Below, piece after piece: positions 1-9,412 of a stretch of 64,000 nt of DNA. The DNA is taken from contig NC_011687.1 in assembly GCF_000150955.2 (NCBI RefSeq), positions 434,001 to 498,000 of the forward strand. Reading direction: 5' to 3'. This DNA comes from Phaeodactylum tricornutum CCAP 1055/1 (taxonomy: Eukaryota > Bacillariophyta > Bacillariophyceae > Surirellales > Neidiaceae). Under the pieces are notes generated by a model. It had not been told where the DNA came from, did no database searches, and was given only the letters and a program-made list of their open reading frames with translations. Both the position numbers and the translations under genes were made by a program. Positions within the stretch are counted from its first letter, which is position 1. Each line of letters begins with the position of its first letter.

Positions 1-1004
1 ACGCAAGCTACCCTTTCAAGAAAAGGAAGCTTATCGTTTGAGATACAATGCAGTACAAAAATCACTTAAAGATTACTTTGCTTTGCAATAGTTCGGCTCG
101 GTGATGCACTCCTGGCAAAAAAACGTGGTGGTATCCATTGCCACGTTTGCATCCAAAGCCAGAATTGAAGATAGCACGCATGAAACCGGTTTCGACAGAC
201 CAAAAATTGAAGCTCGTGTCAGCGGAGATCGCAAAAGTCAAACGAACGTATCGCATTAACTTTTGACTGTGACATGCGAGTTTCAATTCACGACATGTAG
301 TTGGAAGCAGACGTTTCCAGAGGCAAATTGGTATAAAACCTTTTTCGTGTTTCTTGGAAATGAGTATTGAAAGAAGGAACCCTGCGAGTATTCTGCTTTA
401 CAGTTATTTAGACCCACGAAATTGCAATCCGAATGATGTTGAGGTCGCTTCAAAAATGTCTTTTCTCCAAAGTGAAAACCTATAAATGACTCTGAAAATT
501 GGGGTCATACTTTAGGTCACATGAGAGATCAATCAAAGGACATAAACACAGCTTTTCAAATATAAAAAACATGGTTTCGACAAGGATTCCGTCAGATCAT
601 CCCTGTAAAAACCTGTCTGTCGCGGCGAATTAGACATATTTCAAAAACATTTAATAGGCCTACTAGAGGGCACTTGAGTAGCTTCTACTAGAGGTATCAA
701 TGCGGTAATAAATTATTTCGCATTGCTGTTTGTCGATAATACATGATCAGAAACGACATGCTCCATTTAGATGGTTTAATGACCAATGACTGCATACGAA
801 ATTGTGCTCATTTAATAATTCTTGTTTGAATTCGGTCCTACTGTTCGACACGGAATGTCATACTCTAAAAATCCATCTGGCCTTGAAAATAACCACACGA
901 ACGCAAATCGTGCGCATCCGTAATATTACGAGAGACTCCTCGAAGAACGATTTTTTCCCGTTTCCCTTTGCAGTAGCTCACTCAAAAGTACAAGGACGAT
1001 AACC
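1..1004. other. no recognisable gene
   Basis: No ORF here has family motifs I recognise. Short ORFs at 62-286 (minus) and 802-1002 (plus) lack support. The DNA is AT-richer than the genes further right. A TTTGACTGTGACA block near 266 resembles the ACTGTGA-type motif seen near many starts in the window. Confidence 0.4.
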
Positions 1005-1295
1005 ATGAAGCCATCAGAGCCTTCCCAAGTCACACCTGATCAACTGACACTCTTTGACTACGTCGCTAGCGCTTTGAGCGAAGAAACAGATGATCGTATT
1101 CCAGCTTTGGGTAATTCCACACGAGGTTCGAGTGGGCTAGACGTTCCACATCGCAGTGGCGGTCGAGCAAATACAAACGGTCAAGCTCAGCGGCGTTTCC
1201 TAGCCAAAATTATCGAGGAGGCCTTATCACTTACCCGAGGGGACGAATTTCGTGGTGCATCAGCTCAAAGCGACTGCCACCGACGCCAACAGTGA
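1005..1295 (+). CDS. possible small hypothetical protein (96 aa)
   Basis: An ATG in good context (ACCATGA) opens a 96-residue frame of ordinary polar composition (LTLFDYVASALSEETDD, then AKIIEEALSLTRGDEF). Codon use looks gene-like up to about 1245. After that a different plus frame continues in protein-like sequence (FVVHQLKATATDANSEENQ) to a stop near 1427. A short intron, a frameshift or a decayed gene could explain this. No family is recognised and the call is weak. Confidence 0.25.
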   Translation: MKPSEPSQVTPDQLTLFDYVASALSEETDDRIPALGNSTRGSSGLDVPHRSGGRANTNGQAQRRFLAKIIEEALSLTRGDEFRGASAQSDCHRRQQ

Positions 1296-2247
1296 AGAAA
1301 ATCAGATCCGGGACATCATGACAAAGCGTTCAGATTCACTACACGGAAGCAATATTTGTCTGACCCGTCCACTCAGAGCAAGCGTGGAGAGGTTTTCAGC
1401 AAATTCCTATGATACAGTAACAAAGTAGATGCCAAATCAATCAGTCTCTTAGCTTTTTATGTGTATGTCTTTTAAGGAAATAATGTCGCTGTTCCAGACA
1501 GAAGCGGAAATGGTCGATTCGAGATAGTCTCGGTCACTCCTACCACTAGCCATTGCGGAAGCCACAGTACGTAGGCTCTCCTCTCTGGCATACAGGTCAC
1601 TGTTCGCGACAAAGCGTGGCACGATTAAGCGTAGACGTAAGGACCTAACCCCATCAGCTGAACATTTTGCAATGCTCTCTGACACAGTCTTGGACGGAAG
1701 AAGCTAGCTAGTCCAATGATCAATATCGCGGTTATGATTAAATACGAGGCGTTCTAGCCTATCAAGCCATACTAGCTAGCATCGTTTCGTTCGCAAATGA
1801 TCATTTCGGCCATCGTGAGAAAGGCCTTCGTTCGGTATAGATTCTCCGTGAATTCCGTATTGGGTGAGAAATTCTGCGAAGTTCTAGGCACGGTGGATAT
1901 TTTCAGCTCCAAACACGGTTTCGTGAAAGGCCTATCGATCCACAAGGCCTTCTTCGTTCGATCAGGGACTACTGCGACACGAAAAAACGTCAAAGAAGGA
2001 CAATGTGGAAAATTATACTTATTCACGTTGTCTGTAGTGGCGATGGGCAGACGTGCATCAGCGTCCATTTTCATGTATATCCGACGAATGACAATTTTAA
2101 TAGTCAAAGCAAACGAATAATGCAACCCAGCAGTATTTTTCGTCAAGGATTTGCTTCAGATCTTCTGACCCCGCGACGATCACTTCCCCTGACTTGACAT
2201 TTATCGATGGTCGCATAAACAGCATTTATTGCCTCTAAAATTCAGGC
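1296..2247. other. intergenic, upstream of DGAT2
   Basis: Overlapping opposite-strand ORFs lie at 1449-1685 (minus), 1772-2146 (minus) and 1797-2120 (plus). None shows a family motif, and they contradict one another, so none is called. The last part must hold the promoter and 5' leader of the acyltransferase gene that starts at 2248. Confidence 0.4.
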
Positions 2248-3315
2248 ATGAGCAAGCCCCTGGGTATTGCACAAACTGGCGTGGATGAGTCTGTCGTACC
2301 AGAAGATCCGAGCGAACTTCTGAGATTCCGGCTCACTGCGTTTCTCAGGGAGCTTTTCCTGACCGTGAACTGCACGATGTGCGTGCCGATGTATTCGATG
2401 CTAATTTGGATGTCTATTTATTGCACTCTGATTTACTTCGCGCCCACCATACCGATTCGTATGGTCGTCTTATCGTACGCCGTCTATTGCGTGTTCGACG
2501 AGACTCCAAGACTCGGCGTCCGGTGGCTATCCTACCAACAGATCGACTGGCTACGCCGAAATATCTTCTTTCAGTTGGTGGCTCGTTACTTTCCCGTGAG
2601 TTTGCACAAAACACAAGACCTGGATTCTGAGCAAGGCCCGTACATTTTTCTATATCATCCACACGGAATTATTGGCATGGGCGTGAACACGGCCATGAAC
2701 ATGAATGGATGCCATTTCGACAAGGTATTTCCTGGCATTAAACGGTGGGCCGTAACCTTAAATGCTTCGTTCTATGCTCCTATTTTTCGAGAATGGATGA
2801 TATGCTTGGGTATCATTTCGGCCAACAAGAAGACGCTAAAGCGAAAACTTTCACAAAAAGAATCGATCGTGTTAGTCCCGGGCGGCGCGGCCGAAGCGCT
2901 ACACGCACACCGTAGTAATTTCAAGCTGCAAATATTAAGTCGGAAAGGATTCGTTCGGTTGGCTTTAGAGACTAGAGCAAAACCGATCCCCTGCTTGGGA
3001 TTTGGTGAGAACGAGGCGTTTGATACACTGTACGTGGCCGACGAGGAAAAAGGATCGTGGCTCTGGCAAGCCCAGTTACAATTGGAAAAGATTTTAAGCT
3101 TTTCGACTCCCTTTATTACGTGGCCGGTTCCGAACCGACATCCAATTCATGTGGTAATAGGTAAACCTTTAGTTTTTCCCGAAATGAAGAAAGGTCTCCG
3201 ATACGAAGAGTACGTCGATCAGTGTCACGACTCGTACTTGGAAGCGCTTCGCGAACTCTACAGCGACAATAAGGCCAAGTATGGCTATCAAGACATGCCA
3301 CTGCAATTTGTCTAA
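2248..3315 (+). CDS. DGAT2: diacylglycerol O-acyltransferase type 2 (DGAT2 family)
   Basis: This 355-aa ER membrane acyltransferase should transfer an acyl-CoA chain to diacylglycerol, the last step of triacylglycerol synthesis. The N-terminus carries a hydrophobic hairpin (about residues 35-80). Next comes the DGAT2 signature YHPHGIIGMG (about 135-144, with the catalytic HPHG), then VPGGAAEAL (about 209), RKGFVRLAL and GENEAFDTLY, in the order and spacing of the family. Length is normal (330-390 aa) and the gene is intronless. The start is the first in-frame ATG. Diatoms carry several DGAT2 paralogues; which one this is cannot be told here. The related mono- and wax-ester acyltransferases of the same superfamily are the main alternative. 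Confidence 0.93.
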   Translation: MSKPLGIAQTGVDESVVPEDPSELLRFRLTAFLRELFLTVNCTMCVPMYSMLIWMSIYCTLIYFAPTIPIRMVVLSYAVYCVFDETPRLGVRWLSYQQIDWLRRNIFFQLVARYFPVSLHKTQDLDSEQGPYIFLYHPHGIIGMGVNTAMNMNGCHFDKVFPGIKRWAVTLNASFYAPIFREWMICLGIISANKKTLKRKLSQKESIVLVPGGAAEALHAHRSNFKLQILSRKGFVRLALETRAKPIPCLGFGENEAFDTLYVADEEKGSWLWQAQLQLEKILSFSTPFITWPVPNRHPIHVVIGKPLVFPEMKKGLRYEEYVDQCHDSYLEALRELYSDNKAKYGYQDMPLQFV

Positions 3316-3425
3316 CAATACCTGTAAATGCGGTTACTCGTTGCGTTAAGTTTGACTAAGGAGTAGGCAAAGGGGTTTGGAACCCGTGCAATCAGTATCT
3401 CAATGAATATACGACTCGTCTTTCT

Positions 3426-4988
3426 CTATTTCTCTCCAAAGATCGGCTTTTCGTTGTCCCAATTTTTGGGATCGTGAAACCAGCTCATTGTCATATTGGT
3501 GTATAAAAGTGGTCGCTCCACGTCGACACTTCTATTCGCGAGCCCCATGTGCAGGATTCGGCAGTCAAATAGTAAGCAATCCCCCAAATCCATTGCCGGT
3601 CGAACCAAGTGTTTCCAGAGCTCCGCATGATTAATATGTTGGTCGTTGCAGTATTTCGCCGTGAAGTCGAGACGGTGCGATCCGTGTATCAACGCAGTTT
3701 GCCCTACCTTGTCGTGGACGGCCGATCCCGGTGTGAACACATTAATGTAGTGAGCCGGCAAGCACGATTGGTGTTCGAACAAATGAGGTGTGTCGGAGTG
3801 CAAGGCTTGCTCGGCGGCCCCGGGTAAAGTGACAATACCCCCGACAATGCCGACACGCAAATCTTGGTAGGAAGCGTCCGGACCCCGGCCTTGGAAGTTG
3901 TAGCGACCAAAATTGCCGGATGCCAACGATTCGTCTTTTGGATTCATGACGCGCCGGACGATTTCTAGAATATTGGCATTGCCCCGCAAGAAGTGCTGTG
4001 GGTTGGACGAATCAAGTTCCGCGGTAGCGGTTATGGTCCAAGGCTGATTACCTTTTGTACCGCGCTTGCGTCGCAAGCTTGGTCCACCACGTATATCCAT
4101 GCGTAAGTCTTCCCGCATGGAAAGTTCTCGATACGAAGTGGGATCATTTTTCGATTGGTGTGGATGATAGATATCGACTTGGTCTCGTTCCAGTAAAATG
4201 TTGGCCGCCTCGTGCAAGTCTCCCAGAACTGCACACCCCCATTCTCGACACGTTGCACGGTCCAGTAGTTGCGGTAGTAGACAATAACCGTACTTTTGTA
4301 CCGCAGCGACTGCCTTTTGCACGGTATGAGACGTTAAGGTTTGGGCTGCGCGTTCGGCAGTCGACAAGACCACGGTAGCGTCGGTGACGCGGCGCAGTTC
4401 CTGGTTTAGAGAGTGATTGGACGGTAACCAGGGACAATTGGAGGTCTGGATGGGGCACGGCCATGTGTGTATTGCCGCATACGCCACGCCACTGGCTTTC
4501 GACACGAACACGTGGATTTGGTCGTTGCGATTCCATTGCAGCGGGTCGGTGGCATCGATTCGCTCGCGATCGGCAACGAGACAACCACCCGGAACCAATT
4601 GTTGTTGAGCGTCTAGTAGAGAATTGTTGTCGGCGTTTGTGCTACTGTTCGCGTTCCCCAACAGTACAATAGCATCGAAGTGTTGCGGACCGTCCGCCGT
4701 TGTCGCGCCCCCCAACCGGAAGCCGTGTCGATGCAAAGCAGCACTCCATACGTTCGCGCGACTCGAAAGCTCGGCTTCGTCTCCATTCACCGAGTTTCGT
4801 ACGTCGACCGATCGATCGGATAAGGCTAATTGGGGATTGTCTTTGAGAAAGAGTTGCGTCAAGTAGACGGCTACCGCTTCGGCGTCCGTGCGGTCGACGG
4901 TATTATTGTTGTTGTTGTCGTTGTCGTCATCTGCTTCACTGTCACTGCCAAAGGCATCCCAGGGGTCTGGATCGTTCCCATTTGCCAT
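3426..4988 (-). CDS. phytanoyl-CoA dioxygenase (PhyH)-like protein
   Basis: A 520-aa protein whose C-terminal two thirds look like an Fe(II)/2-oxoglutarate oxygenase of the PhyH family. A helical entry (AVAAVQKYGYCLLPQLLD, about 230) leads to a metal-binding HSD triplet in LHSDTPHLFEHQ (about 395), GSHRLDF, a second metal His in FDCRILHMGLANRS (about 478), and the Arg of the 2-oxoglutarate pocket in VERPLLYTNMTMSWF. The facial triad therefore appears intact. The first about 90 residues are acidic with a poly-Asn run. Residues about 100-190 (FDAIVLLGN, LVPGGCLVAD) faintly resemble the end of a Rossmann methyltransferase. The substrate is unknown. The 3' end faces DGAT2 only 110 bp away. Confidence 0.75.
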   Translation of the reverse strand: MANGNDPDPWDAFGSDSEADDDNDNNNNNTVDRTDAEAVAVYLTQLFLKDNPQLALSDRSVDVRNSVNGDEAELSSRANVWSAALHRHGFRLGGATTADGPQHFDAIVLLGNANSSTNADNNSLLDAQQQLVPGGCLVADRERIDATDPLQWNRNDQIHVFVSKASGVAYAAIHTWPCPIQTSNCPWLPSNHSLNQELRRVTDATVVLSTAERAAQTLTSHTVQKAVAAVQKYGYCLLPQLLDRATCREWGCAVLGDLHEAANILLERDQVDIYHPHQSKNDPTSYRELSMREDLRMDIRGGPSLRRKRGTKGNQPWTITATAELDSSNPQHFLRGNANILEIVRRVMNPKDESLASGNFGRYNFQGRGPDASYQDLRVGIVGGIVTLPGAAEQALHSDTPHLFEHQSCLPAHYINVFTPGSAVHDKVGQTALIHGSHRLDFTAKYCNDQHINHAELWKHLVRPAMDLGDCLLFDCRILHMGLANRSVDVERPLLYTNMTMSWFHDPKNWDNEKPIFGEK

Positions 4989-5496
4989 GGAAGGTCACAC
5001 TAGCGAGTCGTCCTCTCTCGTTGGTGCGGGTTCGACGCGAGGAAGGGAACGAACGAACTGTGCACCGAGCAGGAATTTGGACGGAATGTTGCAACTGTGA
5101 GGGCACGACTTTGGACCGTGTGTCACTGTCGTGTCCCACTAGCTCGTTTTATAGTAGGTGATTGTGCTTTTCTGTGTCTTGTTCTTATGCGGTATACTGG
5201 ACCGTCTGTTTGGCGATTGGCAAATGGTGATTGTGCTTCGTCTGATCCCGACGTCAACGGAACCGCGTACTCTATGAACCATCGAAGGTAACCCTACCGT
5301 ACCCTACCGTGCCGTCCCGTACCCGTGTTCCACACCTGCCCTCGCATCCTGTTCTGTGTGTTTGTGTGTTCAGGATCCAGGGACACACGTCCCTCCACGA
5401 TCCGCTTTCCACCCGTATGTAAATGTGTATGTACCGTATTCGAAATCCTTCCCCCCATTCCTTTTCTCGCTCGTACCCTCAGCTGTGCCCCCCACC
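4989..5496. other. divergent promoter region
   Basis: This separates two divergently transcribed genes (starts at 4988 minus and 5497 plus). It contains short direct repeats of CCTACCGTAC near 5290-5325 and pyrimidine-rich stretches before the plus-strand ATG. An in-frame upstream extension from 5356 is open but unlikely to be translated. Confidence 0.5.
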
Positions 5497-6495
5497 ATGA
5501 CGACCGCGTCGCGACCGCGGGATCGTCGTTGGTCGGTTGCGACCGAGCGGGAGGCGACGCGTCGGCGGGTCTCGGCGATGCGGGCCGGGGAAACCGCGTC
5601 GCAGCGTGCCGTGCGGCTCGCCCAGGCGCGGATCCGGGCGGCGCAACGACGTGCCCGTGAAACGCCAACGGAGCGGCGGGATCGGTTGGAGCGGGGGCGT
5701 CTCCGGGCGGCACAGCGGCGGGCGAACGAGTCCGAGAAGGAACGCCGTGCGCGGTTGGAAGAAGGACGACTCCGGGCTGCGGAACGGCGAGCGCGGGAAG
5801 AGCCGCAGACATCCGGATCCGCGACTACGGCACGTTCCCAGAATCCGGCAGTCACATCGAGGACTGGGGCCGGCGGCAACAAACGTGCTCGTCCGGCTCC
5901 GGCGAAGAAACCTAGAAGTCGTACCGTTCCCAAGGAGGGCGGAGGGCGTCCCCGGAAGAAGAAAAAGCCAGCGTCGGCAACCAACAGTAAACCTACCAAG
6001 CAACCCAGACGCAACAAGGTGGTGCCAACGAAAGAATCGCGTCAGTTGGAGGCTCGCATGGAGAAAGCGCGTGCCCGGGCTGCCCAAATTCGTGCCAACG
6101 AATCGGAATACGAACGACAGCTTCGACTGGAAAAGTCTCGCGCGAGAACGGCTCGTATCCGGGCCAACGAAACGGAAGAGCAACGTCTCGCACGGCTCGA
6201 ACGGTCTCGCATTCGAGCCGCGCAAATACGTGCCTCGGAGACTAAAGAACAGAGAGAGCTTCGTCTGGAGCAAAACAGGATTCGAACGGCTAGATTGCGC
6301 GCCAAGAAGGCGCAAGAACAACAGCAACAGCAAATTTTGTCCGACGCTGAGCATAGTGGTGCATCTCGCGATGAACAAAGCGTCGGGTCCGACGATGCGC
6401 AAAGCGGGCTCTCGGACGACGCACAAAGCATCGTCTCCGAGGATGTACACAGCGGAGTGTCCGACGATTCACGCGGTGCAACCTCAGACGACTAG
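5497..6495 (+). CDS. STPR (23-residue repeat) DNA-binding protein with AT-hook
   Basis: A 332-aa, very Arg-rich protein. Two clusters of exact 23-residue repeats (R-A-x-E-T/S, then R-L-E-x-x-R-x-R-A-A-Q) lie at about residues 29-100 and 180-275, three full units each plus partial ones. That period and pattern match the STPR domain ('score and three' peptide repeat) of silkworm FMBP-1, a helical DNA-binding repeat. Between the clusters, GGGRPRKKKK (about 150) resembles an AT-hook within a basic linker. The tail is acidic, with about 10-residue repeats of the type SDDAQSGLSDD. A nuclear chromatin or transcription role is inferred. The start chosen is the ATG in CACCATGACG just before the basic region; an in-frame ATG at 5356 is less likely. 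Confidence 0.7.
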   Translation: MTTASRPRDRRWSVATEREATRRRVSAMRAGETASQRAVRLAQARIRAAQRRARETPTERRDRLERGRLRAAQRRANESEKERRARLEEGRLRAAERRAREEPQTSGSATTARSQNPAVTSRTGAGGNKRARPAPAKKPRSRTVPKEGGGRPRKKKKPASATNSKPTKQPRRNKVVPTKESRQLEARMEKARARAAQIRANESEYERQLRLEKSRARTARIRANETEEQRLARLERSRIRAAQIRASETKEQRELRLEQNRIRTARLRAKKAQEQQQQQILSDAEHSGASRDEQSVGSDDAQSGLSDDAQSIVSEDVHSGVSDDSRGATSDD

Positions 6496-6884
6496 TGAGA
6501 TAGGTGACGAGAAATGCAAACCCACAATAGACTTGGTATTGATAGTAACAGCGGCCCCCGTGGGGAAAAGCTACCGTAACTCCGAAAGTTGGAAAGGAAT
6601 CTTCAAATTAGCGACACAATTGTCGGCGGTGGCGAAAAATGCTAACTGTAAATGGACGAACCCAACGGACGAAGCATGAGTACGCCAATTCGCATCCTAC
6701 GGTAAAGCTCCGAAAAGCCTGCTTTTCGATTCTGGAAATGACGACCAAGTTGATCATTTACCGAGCAAACGCCGCCGCAGAAGTAATGTGGCAACGACAA
6801 GCGTACCCATCCGAAAAAGTCTAACCTAACGCAAATTTTTATTGTATAGTATTGTAAATTCGGCAAAAAGCTCATAGAGAAGCG
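6496..6884. other. convergent 3' intergenic region
   Basis: This lies between the ends of the STPR gene (plus) and the MFS transporter (minus). Only short ORFs are present and nothing is recognisable. It should contain both 3' UTRs and polyadenylation signals. Confidence 0.5.
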
Positions 6885-8609
6885 CTAGCAGGTTCGTTTC
6901 GACTCCTCATCCAAATCGTGCGGCACTTTCGCATCCTTCGTGTCGCCTACCTTACCAGAAATGTCATCTTGTACACCTTCTTCTTCGTCATCCGCATCTT
7001 CCGTTCCCGGAACAATCGTCCAGCATGGCCCACATTTGAGGCCCACTTTATGATCATCAATGTTTACGGTGATTAAGGCAGCAATAGCACTGCAGGCGGT
7101 CCCCGCAAAGAAGCAAGCCGCCAAGGCTGCCACCGCATCATTGCCAGAGTAATCGTTAACTTTTTCACCCACGTACGTATACAGCAAACCGCTACCGAGT
7201 GTACCGAAGAGTCTTCCCATTGCGTTATTCATGTAATAAAGGCCGACCGAGACGGCAACCTTTTCCTTGGCGGCGTAGTTAACCACCAAGAATGAATGAA
7301 TGGACGAGTTTATCGCAAACACTACGGCGAACGCAATGATCACCGTTACGAGAAAGGCCGTCATACCCGAAACGTCGTAAGAATCAAACATGTCGGACCC
7401 TTGCAACACAATGGCTGCGACCAGCGTTGGTAGACAATTAAGGCTTCCCCACAAAACTTCGGTCAGCTTGTTGGGCGGTGTTTGTCGCAGCGGTCCCGTT
7501 ACAAGCTGTGGAGTCCAGGATTGCACTTGCCCGTACAAAATTATGTATCCACCCAAAAAGGCTCCAACAATGACCCGATCCATCGCCAATCCACCGCAAC
7601 CGCCACCAACGTTCAAGTTCTCACAGAATCCTTGTGTACCACAGACGGCATTTGTGGTACAATCTGAGTCCATCGCACACATATCGATGCCAAGTCCATC
7701 ACAGGAAGGACTCCGTAAGAAAAAGGGCAACGGAACCTCGAACCAGAAATCACGTGATGCGAACAAAAATAGCCGCGCAATCGAAAGCACGTTAAGATTG
7801 TGATTGTCGAAGCAGAAAACATCTCTCCAGGACGCGTTCTTAGACTTCGTTGTACCCAGACTACTATCCAGTCCAAGAATTGCCCATGGCATGGCCAACA
7901 CAATCAAACCCATCATGACCGCCAGCGCGAGCTCGTACTTGATCTGAATCAACAAGGAGCCCACAAAGTATCCGACCCCCTTCAATGAGTTTTTAAAGCC
8001 CGTCAAGAGGCTGACGAGCTTAAAGAGTTGGGTTTCCTGTTCTTCTGGCGTAACGAGTTTTGTCACCGTCTTTCCTCCTAGTTTGGTCAAGTCTTTGGCA
8101 ATCCCGGCAAACATTTGGGCAATCGTTACGTACACGATTGCCTGCGTTCGGGTCCATTCGTCCTTCCAACCAAACAGTAGACCATAGGAGAATAGCTGCA
8201 AGGCCAGTCCACTAACAAGAGTCAATTTGATCCCCCAGCGAGCCCCCATGACACCAGCAGCGAGATTGGTAAAGACTCCAGCTAGTTCGTAGAGCGTGAA
8301 CATGAACGCGACCTGGAGAGCAGAAAAGTTCTTGTTGTACGCGTGCAATAATACAATCATTCGAATGGCTCCATCGGTAATGGTGAAGAGGAGATAAGAT
8401 GAAGAAATAATGACAAAGGGACGCAGAGCTTTGCTACGTGCGGCTTTCATAAACGATTGTTTCGGATGAGACGTTGGTTGGTCGAGAGACACCTTGGTCT
8501 CGTCGAGGCCATCCATACCGACACCCTCGGTCTTCTCCAAGAGCAAAGACGATGGGAGCACAAACTGCTCGTCTTCTATGCATTTGCTATCAGAGAGAGG
8601 AACTGTCAT
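6885..8609 (-). CDS. ArsJ-like major facilitator superfamily transporter
   Basis: A 574-aa polytopic membrane protein. The first half strongly recalls ArsJ organoarsenical efflux permeases: LLFTITDGAIRMIVLLHAYN, FTLYELAGVFTNLAAGVMGA, then GIAKDLTKLGGKTVTKLVTP and LTGFKNSLKGVGYFVGSLL. ArsJ proteins export 1-arseno-3-phosphoglycerate made by a GAPDH partner; no GAPDH gene is adjacent here. Residues about 300-345 form a loop with six Cys not found in bacterial ArsJ as I remember it, probably disulphide-bonded on the outer side. The N- and C-terminal tails are polar, the latter acidic. An arsenic role is inferred from family resemblance only; another small-anion export function is possible. Confidence 0.72.
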   Translation of the reverse strand: MTVPLSDSKCIEDEQFVLPSSLLLEKTEGVGMDGLDETKVSLDQPTSHPKQSFMKAARSKALRPFVIISSSYLLFTITDGAIRMIVLLHAYNKNFSALQVAFMFTLYELAGVFTNLAAGVMGARWGIKLTLVSGLALQLFSYGLLFGWKDEWTRTQAIVYVTIAQMFAGIAKDLTKLGGKTVTKLVTPEEQETQLFKLVSLLTGFKNSLKGVGYFVGSLLIQIKYELALAVMMGLIVLAMPWAILGLDSSLGTTKSKNASWRDVFCFDNHNLNVLSIARLFLFASRDFWFEVPLPFFLRSPSCDGLGIDMCAMDSDCTTNAVCGTQGFCENLNVGGGCGGLAMDRVIVGAFLGGYIILYGQVQSWTPQLVTGPLRQTPPNKLTEVLWGSLNCLPTLVAAIVLQGSDMFDSYDVSGMTAFLVTVIIAFAVVFAINSSIHSFLVVNYAAKEKVAVSVGLYYMNNAMGRLFGTLGSGLLYTYVGEKVNDYSGNDAVAALAACFFAGTACSAIAALITVNIDDHKVGLKCGPCWTIVPGTEDADDEEEGVQDDISGKVGDTKDAKVPHDLDEESKRTC

Positions 8610-9412
8610 GTTATCCTTGCTTTCGCTATTTGATCCCTTTTGCTAAAGAAAATTTTGGTTTTTGTTTTATAAAAGAATCCGGTGGCAGCAAAGGGGGGAA
8701 GGTACTGCTACGCCAAGTTCCAAGATTCGCGCAGAACTATCTGCTCGTGGCAAATTTGTAGAATCTTGCGTGTGTTCTCCCCTGAGGTACTACTAGTAAG
8801 GACGTAAAAGTGGTAAGAATGGAATCGTGCGCCAGCAATAATTTCCTCATGGTCCGCCACCAGCGAAGGTCCAACTTCAAACCAATTGCTGGAAGTTGGT
8901 CCGAAATGTGATGATGGGTTTACAAACGCCTCACTGCCTAAGCGTACTGGCTGAATCTTGAAGATTTGCATTTCCGATGACTAGGAGGATTTGTAATAAA
9001 CTCATTTGTCCATGTTCTGGTATTTCATACTGAACGGCGTCATCTCCACGTTGTTTTCAGTTTCCCAATTAACAGTAAGGATTCTGATCTATTTCGGAAA
9101 AACCTGAACTAATGTAACTACGTATATGATACCACGTTTTCATTATTTTGCTGGGGTACCCTCATTAGGGGGGGGGAGGCTGACGCGGAGTTCAAGCTAC
9201 TAGAGTCGTCGGATGATAGACGACAGAATTTCATCGAAGTGTCTGGCCGGTGCTCGAGAAGTCTTCACATTCTGGTTCTGCAAAGTTGCTGATCTCATCA
9301 TGTTCATTCGTTTCTGGGAAGGGAAGGCAACATCTATTTCCACATTTGCATTTCTTACCGTTCCATTGCCTTTTGTAGGTGCCGTACCGAAAGTCGTATA
9401 AAGTCGACCTCA
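8610..9412. other. divergent promoter region MFS / NAR1
   Basis: An 800-bp gap between divergent starts (8609 minus, 9413 plus). It contains a run of nine G near 9169-9177 and several AT-rich stretches. No ORF with recognisable motifs was found. Confidence 0.5.

Noticed and set aside
5370-6679. Long overlapping ORFs opposite to or out of frame with the STPR gene (215, 323 and 380 aa)
   Set aside because: They are shadows of a GC-rich Arg-codon repeat region; their composition is a frame-shifted image of the repeats and they lack motifs.
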